This document shows, piece by piece, positions 19,825-28,975 of a stretch of 64,000 nucleotides of DNA. Within the stretch, counting starts at the first letter, position 1; the number at the start of each line of letters is the position of its first letter. Under the pieces are notes generated by a model, which worked only from the letters and a program-made list of their open reading frames with translations, made no database searches and had not been told where the DNA came from. This DNA is from Sphingomonas kaistensis (GTDB lineage: Bacteria > Pseudomonadota > Alphaproteobacteria > Sphingomonadales > Sphingomonadaceae), in assembly GCF_011927725.1 (NCBI RefSeq), contig NZ_JAATJC010000001.1, positions 627,001 through 691,000 of the forward strand. The letters are read 5' to 3'. A program made the translations under genes and the position numbers.

Positions 19825-19831
19825 GATCCCC

Positions 19832-21424
19832 ATGACCGACCTCGTTCCCGCTCGCCGCGCGCTGCTGTCCCTTTCCGACAAGAGCGGCCTCGAAGAACTT
19901 GCGGCCGGCCTGGCGAGCCACGGGGTGGAGCTGGTCTCGACCGGCGGGACCGCCGCCCGGCTGCGCGAGCTCGGCCACCAGGTCCGCGACGTCAGCGAGC
20001 TGACCGGCTTTCCCGAGATGATGGACGGGCGGGTCAAGACGCTCCACCCCAATGTCCACGGCGGGCTGCTGGCCGTCCGCGACGACCAGTCTCACGCCGC
20101 CGCCGCCGCCGACCATGGGATCGGCTACATCGATCTCGTCGTCATCAATCTCTACCCGTTCGAGAAAACGGTGGCGGGCGGCGCGGACCGCGACACGGTG
20201 ATCGAGAACATCGACATCGGCGGCCCCTCGATGGTCCGCTCGGCGGCCAAGAACCACCGCTACGTCGCCTGCCTGACCGACCAGGCCGATTATCCGGCGC
20301 TGCTGGCCGACCTTCGCGAGCATGGCGGCGCGACGTCACTGACGCTGCGCAAGCGCCTTGCCGCCACCGCCTTTGCCCGAACCGCCACCTATGACAGCGC
20401 GATCGCCAGCTGGTTCGCCTTTGCCGACCAGGGTCAGCAGCTCCCTCAGACCTTGCCGCTGGCGATGACCAAAGCGAGCGACCTTCGCTATGGCGAAAAC
20501 CCGCATCAGTCGGCCGCGCTCTACGTGCCGCAGGCCGCCGGCAATGCCGGGGTCGCCGGTGCGCGGCAGGTGCAGGGCAAGGAGCTCAGCTACAACAACC
20601 TCAACGACGCCGATGCCGCGCTGGAGCTGTTGTCCGAATTCCGCGACGGCGAGCCGGCCTGCGTGATCGTAAAGCATGCCAATCCCTGTGGTGTTGCGGA
20701 GGGCGCGACGCTTGGCGCCGCTTACGAAGCCGCCTTCCGCTGCGACAGCGTGTCGGCGTTCGGCGGGATCGTCGCGGTCAACCGCCCGCTCGACGGCGAG
20801 ACTGCCCGCGCCATCACCGACATCTTCACCGAAGTGGTGATCGCCCCAGACGCCGACGAGGACGCGCTGGCGGTGTTTGCGGGCAAGAAGAATTTGCGCC
20901 TGCTGCTGGTCGGCAAGCTGCCCGATCCGCGCCGGCCCGGCCTGATGGTCAAGAGCATCACCGGAGGGCTGCTGGTGCAGGGCCGCGACAATGGCGTGAT
21001 CCGGCCGTCGGAGCTGAAGGTCGTCACCCGCCGCCAGCCCACCGCCCGCGAAGTGTCGGATTGCCGCTTCGCCTGGACCGTCGCCAAGCACGTCAAGTCG
21101 AACGCCATCGTCTACGCCAGGGACGGCGTCACCGCCGGGATCGGCGCGGGCCAGATGAACCGCCGCGATTCGGCGCGGATCGCCGCCGCCAAGGCCCGCG
21201 AGGCGGCCGAGACGTTCGGCTGGGACCAGCCGCGCACCGTCGGTTCGGCGGTGGCGAGCGACGCCTTCTTCCCCTTCGCCGACGGCCTGCTGGCAGCGGT
21301 CGAGGCGGGCGCCACGGCGGTGATCCAGCCCGGTGGCTCGATCCGCGACGACGAGGTAATCGCCGCCGCCGACGAAGCGGGCCTGGCGATGCTGTTCACC
21401 GGAATGCGCCACTTCCGGCACTGA
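19832..21424 (+). CDS. purH: Bifunctional AICAR transformylase / IMP cyclohydrolase
   Basis: Performs the last two steps of IMP synthesis. The 530-residue protein has the IMP cyclohydrolase (MGS-like) domain to about residue 200 ([45 protein letters not shown]) and the AICARFT domain after it ([44 protein letters not shown] with the catalytic Lys-His, and [10 protein letters not shown]). A Shine-Dalgarno AGGATC lies 8 bp before ATG 19832. It is last of the rsmB-rpe-heparinase-purH run. Confidence 0.97.
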   Translation: MTDLVPARRALLSLSDKSGLEELAAGLASHGVELVSTGGTAARLRELGHQVRDVSELTGFPEMMDGRVKTLHPNVHGGLLAVRDDQSHAAAAADHGIGYIDLVVINLYPFEKTVAGGADRDTVIENIDIGGPSMVRSAAKNHRYVACLTDQADYPALLADLREHGGATSLTLRKRLAATAFARTATYDSAIASWFAFADQGQQLPQTLPLAMTKASDLRYGENPHQSAALYVPQAAGNAGVAGARQVQGKELSYNNLNDADAALELLSEFRDGEPACVIVKHANPCGVAEGATLGAAYEAAFRCDSVSAFGGIVAVNRPLDGETARAITDIFTEVVIAPDADEDALAVFAGKKNLRLLLVGKLPDPRRPGLMVKSITGGLLVQGRDNGVIRPSELKVVTRRQPTAREVSDCRFAWTVAKHVKSNAIVYARDGVTAGIGAGQMNRRDSARIAAAKAREAAETFGWDQPRTVGSAVASDAFFPFADGLLAAVEAGATAVIQPGGSIRDDEVIAAADEAGLAMLFTGMRHFRH

Positions 21425-21436
21425 CGGAGCCCCGAG

Positions 21437-21451
21437 CGCAGCAAAGCTGCG
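21437..21451. terminator. Short hairpin after purH
   Basis: A perfect 6-bp stem CGCAGC/GCTGCG closed on an AAA loop, starting 13 bp after the purH stop. No T-run follows, so it is at best part of a Rho-dependent or weak terminator between the convergent purH and flippase genes. Confidence 0.35.
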
Positions 21452-21469
21452 TTAGAGAGGCGGCGTCAC

Positions 21470-21529
21470 GGACGGCCTGCGCGCGAAGCCGCGACAGCAC
21501 CGACGACGCGAATTCACTTCGCGCCGTCC
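21470..21529. repeat. Imperfect long inverted repeat between convergent genes
   Basis: The arms GGACGGC...GCGAAG and CTTCGCGCCGTCC pair over 13 bp, with a 6-nt bulge in the left arm and a loop of about 28 bp. It fills most of the 114-bp gap between purH and the flippase gene and could act as a two-way transcription barrier. No coding frame with family resemblance is seen here. Confidence 0.35.
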
Positions 21530-21538
21530 CGCGTTTGC

Positions 21539-23071
21539 CTAGCGCGCGGCGTCGCCGGTCGTGCCCGCCGCCGGCAGGTCGACGGCGATGTCCTTCTTCT
21601 TGGTCTTGAACAGCAGCCGGTCCTCGGGGCCAAACCCCTTGATCCAGATGATCAGGCCGAACGCGCCGAGGATCAGCGGAATGCCGAGGACGAGTTCGAG
21701 CCATTCGGGCGCCAGCTTGACCGCTTGCCCGACGAGGATCGCCGCGGCGGCCGCCCACAACAGTGGCCAGCGCCAGCCGCTGACCGGAGCGCCGAGCAGC
21801 CGGCCGGCAAGCCGCGACTTGGTGACGGCAGCAAAGGTCAGCGCCAGGCATAGCGCCACGGCGGGCGCGGTGGCCTGCCATTCGGGCGGCCAGCCGAGGC
21901 GGCGGAAGATCAGGATCAGCGCCACCGTCAGCACCGCCTGCAGCGCCAGCATCGCCAGGCTCAGCATCATGTTGCGGTGCCGCGCGATGTAGATGAGTGC
22001 GGCCTCGCTGGTGGTGGCGGTGGCGGCGATCACCTCCGCGCCGAGCAGGAAGATCAGCGCCGCGGTGCCGGCAACGAATACCGGCCCGACCAGCCCCATC
22101 ACGCCCTCGCCCGGAATACCGAGCGCAAGCGCCACCGCCGCCTGCGCCGCGATCACCCAGAAGCCGACCTGGCGGATCTGCCGCGCGACCCCGACCCGGT
22201 CACCTTCCTCGAGGCTGCGGCTGATCACCGGACCGAGGATGGGGTCGAAACTGGTCTTGAGCTTGCTCGGCAGCGAGGCGACGTTTTGCGCGACATAATA
22301 GATGCCGACCAGCGCCGGGGTGGCGAACAGGCCGAGGATGGCGAGGTCGATCCGGCGGCTGGCCCATTCCACCGTGTCGGCGGCGGCGATCGGCATGTAG
22401 CGGCGGGCGAGCGACCAGCTTTCGGCCGGATTGGGTCGCCAGCCGGCGGCCCTGCCGTAGGTGCGGAAGAACGGAATGGCCGAGGCGATCAGGGCCCCGA
22501 TCATCGACAGCGCGTAAGCGAAGATCAGCCCGTCGCGCTTGGAGATGAAGGCAAAGGCGAAGGCGGCGATGCTGATCGTCCACGGCTCGACGATGGCGCG
22601 GGCGCGGACGGTCGCGCCGACGTCGTGGCGATAGGCCAGCGCAGCCAGCATGACGTCGCTCCACGCCAGCGCCAGCACCGCCACCGGAAGCAGCCATTCG
22701 AGGCCGTAGATGCCCGAATTGGGAAACATGATCCGGGGAAACAGGAACAGCAGGGTCATGCCCACGACCGCCGCGAGGAAGGCGACCAGCAAGGCGTCCC
22801 AGGTAACGCAGACATGCGGCTTTTCGGTCTTGCTCAGTTGCTGGGCGAGCCCGCGCTTGAGGCCAAGGGTCGACAATTGCGCGACGAACTCGACCACCAG
22901 CACCGCATAAGCGAAGCGGCCGAGCGCTTCGGCCCCGTACATGCGGCCGGCGATGAACAGGAACGGCAGCCGCGCGGCGAGGCGCAGCAGGAAACCGAAG
23001 AAATTGATCCGCCCGCCCCGCGCCAGCGCGGCAAGATCCTGGCGGCCGGTTTCAGCGGTTTCCGCGCTCAA
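21539..23071 (-). CDS. Oligosaccharide/polysaccharide flippase family membrane protein
   Basis: A 510-residue polytopic protein with about 12-14 membrane segments, laid out like Wzx/MATE-type lipid-linked oligosaccharide flippases. The N-terminal RINFFGFLLRLAARLPFLFIAGRMYGAEALGRFAYAV, split by helices, is typical of the polysaccharide biosynthesis family. The C-terminus is a basic, charged cytoplasmic tail (FKTKKKDIAVDLPAAG). The substrate is unknown; no glycosyltransferases lie nearby. Its ATG overlaps the polA stop by 4 bp, so it is expressed with polA. Confidence 0.82.
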   Translation of the reverse strand: MSAETAETGRQDLAALARGGRINFFGFLLRLAARLPFLFIAGRMYGAEALGRFAYAVLVVEFVAQLSTLGLKRGLAQQLSKTEKPHVCVTWDALLVAFLAAVVGMTLLFLFPRIMFPNSGIYGLEWLLPVAVLALAWSDVMLAALAYRHDVGATVRARAIVEPWTISIAAFAFAFISKRDGLIFAYALSMIGALIASAIPFFRTYGRAAGWRPNPAESWSLARRYMPIAAADTVEWASRRIDLAILGLFATPALVGIYYVAQNVASLPSKLKTSFDPILGPVISRSLEEGDRVGVARQIRQVGFWVIAAQAAVALALGIPGEGVMGLVGPVFVAGTAALIFLLGAEVIAATATTSEAALIYIARHRNMMLSLAMLALQAVLTVALILIFRRLGWPPEWQATAPAVALCLALTFAAVTKSRLAGRLLGAPVSGWRWPLLWAAAAAILVGQAVKLAPEWLELVLGIPLILGAFGLIIWIKGFGPEDRLLFKTKKKDIAVDLPAAGTTGDAAR

Positions 23072-25848
23072 TGCGCGACGCCCCAGTTGGCGCCCCAGCC
23101 CACTTCCACGCTGAGCGGCACGTCGAGGGTGACCACCGGCTCGCCGGCCGACGCCATGACGTCACGAATCACCGCCGCAGCGCGCTCCTCGTCGCCGTGC
23201 GGTACTTCGAACACCAGTTCGTCGTGCACCGACAGCAGCATCCGCGTCCCGCCCAGGCCGGCTGCCTCGAGCGCGCCCGGCATCTTGACCATCGCGCGCT
23301 TGATGATGTCGGCGCTGGTGCCCTGGATCGGCGCGTTGATCGCCGCCCGCTCGGCCCCCTGGCGGAGGTTCATCACGCCCGAGCGGATGTTCGGGAAATG
23401 CGTCTTGCGCCCGAACAGGGTCTGGCTGAATCCGCACTCGCGGACCTGCTGGAGCGTGGTCGAGATGTAAGTCTTGATCCCCGGAAAGCGCTCGAAATAG
23501 CGGTCGATCATGTCCTTGGCCTCGTCGCGGCCAATGCCCATTCGCCCGGCCAGGCCGAAGGCGGAGATGCCGTAAAGGATGGCGAAGTTGATCGTCTTGG
23601 CCTTGTTGCGGCTTTCCTTGCCCTCGTCACCGAACACTTCGCGCGCGGTGATGGTGTGGACGTCGTCGCCCCGCGCAAAGGCTTCCTTCAGCTGCGGCAC
23701 GTCGGCCATGTGCGCGGCCAGCCGAAGCTCGATCTGGCCATAGTCGGCCGAAAGCAGGCTGTGGCCATCCTCGGCGATGAAAGCGTTACGGATGCGGGCG
23801 CCGATCTCGGTCCGGATCGGGATGTTCTGGAGGTTGGGGTCGTTGCTCGACAGCCGGCCGGTCTGCGCGGCGGCCAGCGCATAGCGGGTGTGGACCCGCC
23901 CGGTGCGCGGATCGATCTGGGTCTGCAGCGCGTCGGTGTAAGTGACCCGAAGCTTGGTCAGTTGCCGCCATTCGAGCACCCGGCGGGCCACCTCGACGCC
24001 CTCGGCCTCGAGCCGCTCGAGTTCGCTCTGGTCGGTCGAATAGGCACCCGACTTGCCCTTGCGCCCGCCTTTCAGCCCCAACCGGTCGTACAGTACCGAG
24101 CCGAGCTGCTGGGGCGAGCCGATGGTGAAGGGGCCGCCGGCCGCCTCGTAGATCACTTCTTCCAGCCGAGCCGTCTCGGTCGCGAAGGTCTCCGACAGTT
24201 CGGCAAGGTAAGCACGATCGACCTTGATCCCCTCGCGCTCCATCTGCCCGATCACCGGCACGAGCGGCAGGTCGACCAGGCGATAGACGCGGGTTGAGTT
24301 TTCGGCCGCCAGACGATGCTCGATGCGGTGCCACAGGCGCCACACCATGTCGGCATTCTCGGCCGCATATTCGGTCGCGGCGGCGATCGGCGCGTCGCCG
24401 AAGCGGATGGTCTTCTGCCCGGTCCCGCAGACCGCTTTCAACGGCAGGCAGGCGTGCTCGAAATGGCGCTTCACCAACTCGTCGAGGCCATGGCCGAAGC
24501 GTCCGCTGTCGAGCGCGAAGCTGGCCAGCATGACGTCCTCGCCGGCCGCGACGGTGATCCCGTGATCGGCCAGCAGGCGCAGCTGGTCCTTGAGGTTGTG
24601 GCCGATCTTGAGGACCGACGAATCCTCCAGCAGCGGCTTCAGCAGCGCCAGTCCCGCGGCAAGCTTGATCTGGGCCGGGCCCTCGCTCAGCAGATCGCCG
24701 CCGCCGTGGCCGAGCGGGACATAGGCCGCGCGGCCGGGTGCCAGCGCCAGGCTGACCCCGGCCAGCCCCTCGGCCAGGCCGTGGCCGCCGTCGCCTTGCA
24801 GGTCGATCGCGACCTTGCCCTGCTCGCGCGCCTCGGCGATCCACTGTTCCAGCGTCGCGGCGTCGGAAATGGTCAGGTAGGCCGAGCGGTCGACGCTGAT
24901 CGCTTCGGCCTCGCCGGGCCCTGCCGGCATCGGCGCCGGGGCCGGTCGCTCACCGTCCGACGGTCGCGCACCCTGCCCGACCATCCGGTTGAGCAGGGTC
25001 TTGAAGCCCTGGTCGACCAGGAACTCGCGCAGCGGCTCCTCGGGGATGTTCTTGAGCTCAAGCGCATCGAGCGGCTCGGGCAGGTTCATCTCGCACACCA
25101 GTCGCACCAGCTCGCGGCTGAGGCGCGCCATGTCGGCATGCTCGATGAGGTTTTGCCTCAGCTTGGGCTTCTTGATCCCGTCGGCCGCGGCCAGCACCGC
25201 TTCGAGGCTGCCATGCTCCTGGATCAGTTGGCTGGCGGTCTTCGGCCCGACACCGGGCACGCCCGGCACATTGTCGACGCTGTCCCCCATCAAGGCCAGC
25301 ACGTCGCCGAGCTGCTCGGGCGGAACGCCGAACTTCTCGACCACCGCCGCGCGGTCGAAGCGGCGGTCATTCATGGTGTCGAGCATGTCGACCGAGCCGT
25401 CCTCGATCAGCTGCATCAGATCCTTGTCGGAACTGACGATGGTCGTCATCCAGCCGTTCTTCTTCGCCTCGGTGACGTAGCAGGCGATAATGTCGTCGGC
25501 CTCCAGCCCGGCCTGTTCGATACAGGGGATGGAGAAGGCGCGGGTCGCGACGCGGATCAGCGGCATCTGCGGGACCAGGTCCTCGGGCGCCGGAGGCCGA
25601 TGCGCCTTGTACTGGTCGTACATCTCGTTGCGGAACGAGCTCGACCCCTTGTCGAGGATCACCGCCATGTGGGTCGGCCCGTCGGCCTTGGACAGGCTCT
25701 CGGCGAGCTTCCACAGCATCGCGGTGTAGCCATAGACCGCGCCGACATTCATCCCGTGGCGGTTGGTCAGCGGCGGCAGCCGGTGATAGGCGCGGAAGAT
25801 GTAGCTCGATCCGTCGACGAGATAGAGGTGGGGCTGGGCGTCAGGCAT
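23068..25848 (-). CDS. polA: DNA polymerase I
   Basis: A repair and Okazaki-fragment polymerase of 926 residues. The 5' nuclease domain (about 1-290) keeps DGSSYIFRAYHRL and the helix-hairpin-helix GVPGVGPKTASQLI. The polymerase domain (from about 520) has motif A LSADYGQIELRLAAH, the O-helix KTINFAILYG and motif C LSVHDELVFE. The middle 3'-5' exonuclease-like domain looks inactive: the DxE motif reads D349-L-Q351, the position equal to E. coli D424 is Q422 (NLKDQ instead of NLKYD), and the YxxxD motif reads YAAEN498. The protein is therefore probably a non-proofreading polymerase. Confidence 0.96.
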   Translation of the reverse strand: MPDAQPHLYLVDGSSYIFRAYHRLPPLTNRHGMNVGAVYGYTAMLWKLAESLSKADGPTHMAVILDKGSSSFRNEMYDQYKAHRPPAPEDLVPQMPLIRVATRAFSIPCIEQAGLEADDIIACYVTEAKKNGWMTTIVSSDKDLMQLIEDGSVDMLDTMNDRRFDRAAVVEKFGVPPEQLGDVLALMGDSVDNVPGVPGVGPKTASQLIQEHGSLEAVLAAADGIKKPKLRQNLIEHADMARLSRELVRLVCEMNLPEPLDALELKNIPEEPLREFLVDQGFKTLLNRMVGQGARPSDGERPAPAPMPAGPGEAEAISVDRSAYLTISDAATLEQWIAEAREQGKVAIDLQGDGGHGLAEGLAGVSLALAPGRAAYVPLGHGGGDLLSEGPAQIKLAAGLALLKPLLEDSSVLKIGHNLKDQLRLLADHGITVAAGEDVMLASFALDSGRFGHGLDELVKRHFEHACLPLKAVCGTGQKTIRFGDAPIAAATEYAAENADMVWRLWHRIEHRLAAENSTRVYRLVDLPLVPVIGQMEREGIKVDRAYLAELSETFATETARLEEVIYEAAGGPFTIGSPQQLGSVLYDRLGLKGGRKGKSGAYSTDQSELERLEAEGVEVARRVLEWRQLTKLRVTYTDALQTQIDPRTGRVHTRYALAAAQTGRLSSNDPNLQNIPIRTEIGARIRNAFIAEDGHSLLSADYGQIELRLAAHMADVPQLKEAFARGDDVHTITAREVFGDEGKESRNKAKTINFAILYGISAFGLAGRMGIGRDEAKDMIDRYFERFPGIKTYISTTLQQVRECGFSQTLFGRKTHFPNIRSGVMNLRQGAERAAINAPIQGTSADIIKRAMVKMPGALEAAGLGGTRMLLSVHDELVFEVPHGDEERAAAVIRDVMASAGEPVVTLDVPLSVEVGWGANWGVAH

Positions 25849-25910
25849 GAACCAAGGGCCTTAGCAGGTTCGCCCGGTCAAGAAACGCCCAGCCGCGGGC
25901 AAAGCCTCGT

Positions 25911-25924
25911 TTGATCCTGATCAA
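25911..25924 (+). promoter_or_regulatory. FNR/FixK-type binding site
   Basis: TTGATCCTGATCAA is an exact match to the anaerobox consensus TTGAT-N4-ATCAA and is a perfect dyad in its arms. It lies 53 bp before the ATG of the small membrane protein gene, a distance that fits class II activation with a short leader, and 62 bp before the ATG of divergent polA. An FNR-type regulator is encoded 0.5 kb downstream. Confidence 0.75.
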
Positions 25925-25977
25925 TGCCGCCGCGCCGACGATCGGCCACTTTCCGCGCAACAGCCAGGAGAGATTCG

Positions 25978-26418
25978 ATGACCGATCGTTTCGACAAGCA
26001 GATGCTACTCGCCCGCGGCGAGGTGGTCGCCCCGCCCCAGCAGGCCGGCATGGCCGAACTGCCGTTCTGCAAGGACCGCAACTTCGGCCTTCCGCCCGCA
26101 TTGCTGCTCGGCGCGTTCGGCTTCTTCTTCGCCTATCTCGCGGTGATGTGGGTCGGCTTCGCGGCCGACGGGCTGGTGCTGCCGATGGTCGTCAACTTCA
26201 TCTTCGTCGCGGCGTTTGCCTTCGTCCCCGCCAAGTGGGCGACGATGAAGCCCGAGCACAAGGCCAAGGCGCTCGACTGGGCAGCGTTCCGGGCGCGCGG
26301 GATCGATACCGCGACCGGGCCGACGCCGGCGGGGGAAGCGACCACCCTGGTCCTGCTGCTGCCCGCCTGCATCTTCCTGTGGGGCATTGCCACGACCACC
26401 ATCGCGGCACTGGTCTGA
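25978..26418 (+). CDS. Small membrane protein of unknown function, probably FNR-controlled
   Basis: A 146-residue protein that I do not recognise by family. A soluble N-terminus (MTDRFDKQMLLARGEVVAPP, then LPFCKDRNFG) precedes two adjoining hydrophobic segments (about residues 44-85) and a third near the C-terminus (TLVLLLPACIFLWGIATTTI). A good ribosome site AGGAGAG precedes ATG 25978; an upstream ATG at 25924 lies inside the FNR box and is unlikely. The FNR box before it and the FNR-type regulator behind it suggest a role in low-oxygen respiration or stress. That is inference only. Confidence 0.7.
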   Translation: MTDRFDKQMLLARGEVVAPPQQAGMAELPFCKDRNFGLPPALLLGAFGFFFAYLAVMWVGFAADGLVLPMVVNFIFVAAFAFVPAKWATMKPEHKAKALDWAAFRARGIDTATGPTPAGEATTLVLLLPACIFLWGIATTTIAALV

Positions 26419-26434
26419 TCACCTCCGACCCGCC

Positions 26435-27133
26435 TTACGGCAGGGCGGCTCTCCCCAGCTGCGCGGCGTCGACCAGCTCGATGCCGCGCAGCCCGTGGCG
26501 GCGAATGGCGCCGCTTCGTTCCAACGCGGAAACCTGCCTGCTGACGGTCTCGATGGTCAGCCCGAGCAGCCCGGCCATCTCCGCCCGGCTGAGCGGAAGG
26601 TCGAACCGCGCGGCCGGGTGGCAGGGCGAATCGCTCGCTGCATCGGCCATCGCCAGCAGAAAGGCGGCGACCCGCTCCCGCGCGCTGTGCCGACCGACCA
26701 TCGCCATCAGCGAGCGGGCACCGAACAAATCCTCGGACGACCGCCGCAGCAGCGCGCGGGCAAGCTCCGGATAGCGTTCCACCGCGGCTTCATATTCGGC
26801 GCGGGTGAACAGGCAGACTTCGCTTGCCGTCAGCGCCACCACGTCGAACCGGGCAAGGGGCGCGAACAGCTCCCCGACGAAGCCGGCCGGATGGACCAGG
26901 CTCAGGATCCGCTCATCGCCCTCCACGTCGGTGGTGGCGATCTTGAGCGCTCCGCGGACCAGGGTCGCGCAACGGTCGTTGGGTTCGCCCGCCGCGAACA
27001 GGGTTTCGCCCGGCGCCAGCACGCGATGCCGACCGAGCCGCGCCAGTTCCTCGCGTTCGCCCTCGTCCAGCGCCGCGCAGGCCGCGCGATCGCGGACCGG
27101 ACAGCTGGCGCAGGCAAGCGGGCTCGAGCTCAT
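26435..27133 (-). CDS. Crp/Fnr family transcriptional regulator (FnrN-type oxygen sensor)
   Basis: A 232-residue regulator with an N-terminal cysteine cluster C8-x2-C11-x7-C19 plus a distal C107 in SEVCLFTRAEYE, aligned with the four cluster ligands of FNR. A cAMP-receptor-like beta-barrel is followed by a C-terminal helix-turn-helix with AEMAGLLGLTIETVSRQVSALE. The recognition helix carries E-x-x-S-R, which reads TTGAT half sites. This predicts a [4Fe-4S] oxygen-responsive activator, close to FnrN. An exact TTGAT-N4-ATCAA site sits 0.5 kb away in front of the adjacent membrane protein gene. It converges with that gene, leaving a 16-bp gap. Confidence 0.88.
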   Translation of the reverse strand: MSSSPLACASCPVRDRAACAALDEGEREELARLGRHRVLAPGETLFAAGEPNDRCATLVRGALKIATTDVEGDERILSLVHPAGFVGELFAPLARFDVVALTASEVCLFTRAEYEAAVERYPELARALLRRSSEDLFGARSLMAMVGRHSARERVAAFLLAMADAASDSPCHPAARFDLPLSRAEMAGLLGLTIETVSRQVSALERSGAIRRHGLRGIELVDAAQLGRAALP

Positions 27134-27198
27134 GGCGATGGTGTAGCCGATTGCCGGCGGGGATTGCCACCGCCGCGCCGGCGTCCGATGACACCGGC

Positions 27199-27378
27199 AT
27201 GGGTGAACGATTCGAACGCCACCGGCAGCCGTGGACCGCCGACGAGAACACCAAGCTCCACACGCTGGCGGCCAAGGGCATGGGCCTCAAGGCCATCGCC
27301 AAGGCGCTGACCCGAAGCGAGGAAAGCACGCAGGCCCAGGCCAAGGTGCTCAAGCTCAAGATCGCCAAGATGCGCTGA
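27199..27378 (+). CDS. Small SANT/Myb-like helical protein
   Basis: A 59-residue basic protein starting MGERFERHRQPWTADENTKL. The pattern W-T-x-x-E-N-x-x-L plus AKGMGLKAIAKALTRSEEST looks like a Myb/SANT or homeodomain-like three-helix unit, so DNA binding is possible. Similar short proteins are found in sphingomonads without known function. Start at ATG 27199 is chosen because the first 16 codons of the longer reading (from 27151) look non-coding. It ends 16 bp from convergent nadB. Confidence 0.6.
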   Translation: MGERFERHRQPWTADENTKLHTLAAKGMGLKAIAKALTRSEESTQAQAKVLKLKIAKMR

Positions 27379-27394
27379 GCAACCCGGCGCCGGG

Positions 27395-28975
27395 TCAGTC
27401 GACCAGTACGGTATCCTTGGCCTGGGCCAGCGTGCGGGGAAAATCGCGGGTGAAGTGCAGCCCCCGGCTTTCGCGTCGGGTGAGCGCCGAGCGGATGATG
27501 AGGTCGGCGACCTCGACCAGGTTGCGCAACTCGATGAGGTCGGGCGTGACCCGGAAATGGGCGTAATAGTCGGTCACTTCCTGCCGCAGCATGTCGATCC
27601 GCCGCTTGGCCCGCTCCAGCCGCTTGGTGGTGCGGACGATTCCGACATAATTCCACATGAAGCGGCGGATCTCGCCCCAGGTCTGGGCGATCACCACTTC
27701 CTCGTCGCTGTCGGTGACCCGGCTTTCGTCCCACTCGCGGACCTTGGCGAGCGGCGGCAGCTCGTCCCACCGGGCCAGGATGTCGCGCGCCGCGGCTTCG
27801 CCGAACACAAGGCATTCGAGCAGCGAGTTGGACGCCAGGCGGTTGGCACCGTGAAGCCCGCTCTCGGTGACTTCGCCGGCGGCATACAAGCCCGGCGCGT
27901 CAGTCCGCCCGGCAAGGTCCACCACCACCCCGCCGCAGGTGTAATGCTGCGCCGGCACCACCGGGATCGGCCCGGTTGTCATGTCGATGCCGAGGCCGAT
28001 CAGCTTTTCGTAGATGTTGGGGAAATGAGCGCGGACGAACTCGGGCTCGCGGTGCGAGATGTCGAGGTGGACGTAGTCGAGGCCGTCGCGCTTGATCTCG
28101 TTGTCGATCGCGCGGGCCACCACGTCGCGCGGGGCAAGCTCGGCGCGCTCGTCATAGTCGGGCATGAAGCGATGGCCGGTCAGCGGATGCTTGAGGATCC
28201 CGCCCTCGCCGCGCACCGCCTCGGTGATCAGGAAGTTCTTGACCTCCAGATTGTAGAGGCAGGTCGGGTGGAACTGCATCATCTCCATGTTGGAAACGCG
28301 GCAACCGGCGCGCCAGGCCATGGCGATCCCGTCCCCCGTCGCACCGCGCGGGGCGGTGGAATAGAGATACACCCGCCCTGCGCCGCCAGTGGCGAGGATG
28401 GTCGCCCGGGCGGTCAGCGTCTCGACCTTCCGGGTCGCGCGGTTGAAGGCATAAAGGCCGTGCACCGCCCCGCCGGTCGAGAAGCGCTCCTCGTGGCGCC
28501 CGGTGATCAGGTCCACCGCCACCATGTCGGGCAACAGGGTGATGTTGGGATTGGCCGCGGCGGCGCGTTCCAGCGCCTGCTGTACGGCCCAGCCGGTGGC
28601 ATCGGCGACGTGGACGATGCGGCGGTGGCTGTGCCCGCCCTCGCGGGTCAGGTGGAGCGACCCGCCCTCCTCGGCGAAGGGGACGCCAAGCTCGATCAGG
28701 CGCTGGATTGCGGCCGGGGCGGCGCCGACCACATGCTCGACCACGTCGCGGTCATTGAGACCGGCGCCGGCGATCATGGTGTCCTCGACATGGCTCGAGA
28801 AACTGTCGCCTTCCTCCAGCACGGCGGCGATTCCGCCTTGCGCCCACCCGGTCGCGCCCTCGCCCAGCGCGCCCTTGGCGATCACCGCGACGCGGCGGTG
28901 CCCGGCAAGGTTCAGCGCCGCGGTCAGCCCCGCCGCGCCCGACCCGATCACCAGGACGTCGAAGGCGTGCGTCAC
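27395..28975 (-). CDS. nadB: L-aspartate oxidase
   Basis: An FAD enzyme that oxidises L-aspartate to iminoaspartate, the first step of NAD synthesis. The 526-residue protein shows the FAD motif [35 protein letters not shown], the active-site stretch [50 protein letters not shown] (broken by residues as usual) and [15 protein letters not shown]. The C-terminal helical domain is complete. No nadA or nadC is seen in the window. Its ATG overlaps the stop of the ABC ATPase by 4 bp. Confidence 0.96.
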   Translation of the reverse strand: MTHAFDVLVIGSGAAGLTAALNLAGHRRVAVIAKGALGEGATGWAQGGIAAVLEEGDSFSSHVEDTMIAGAGLNDRDVVEHVVGAAPAAIQRLIELGVPFAEEGGSLHLTREGGHSHRRIVHVADATGWAVQQALERAAAANPNITLLPDMVAVDLITGRHEERFSTGGAVHGLYAFNRATRKVETLTARATILATGGAGRVYLYSTAPRGATGDGIAMAWRAGCRVSNMEMMQFHPTCLYNLEVKNFLITEAVRGEGGILKHPLTGHRFMPDYDERAELAPRDVVARAIDNEIKRDGLDYVHLDISHREPEFVRAHFPNIYEKLIGLGIDMTTGPIPVVPAQHYTCGGVVVDLAGRTDAPGLYAAGEVTESGLHGANRLASNSLLECLVFGEAAARDILARWDELPPLAKVREWDESRVTDSDEEVVIAQTWGEIRRFMWNYVGIVRTTKRLERAKRRIDMLRQEVTDYYAHFRVTPDLIELRNLVEVADLIIRSALTRRESRGLHFTRDFPRTLAQAKDTVLVD

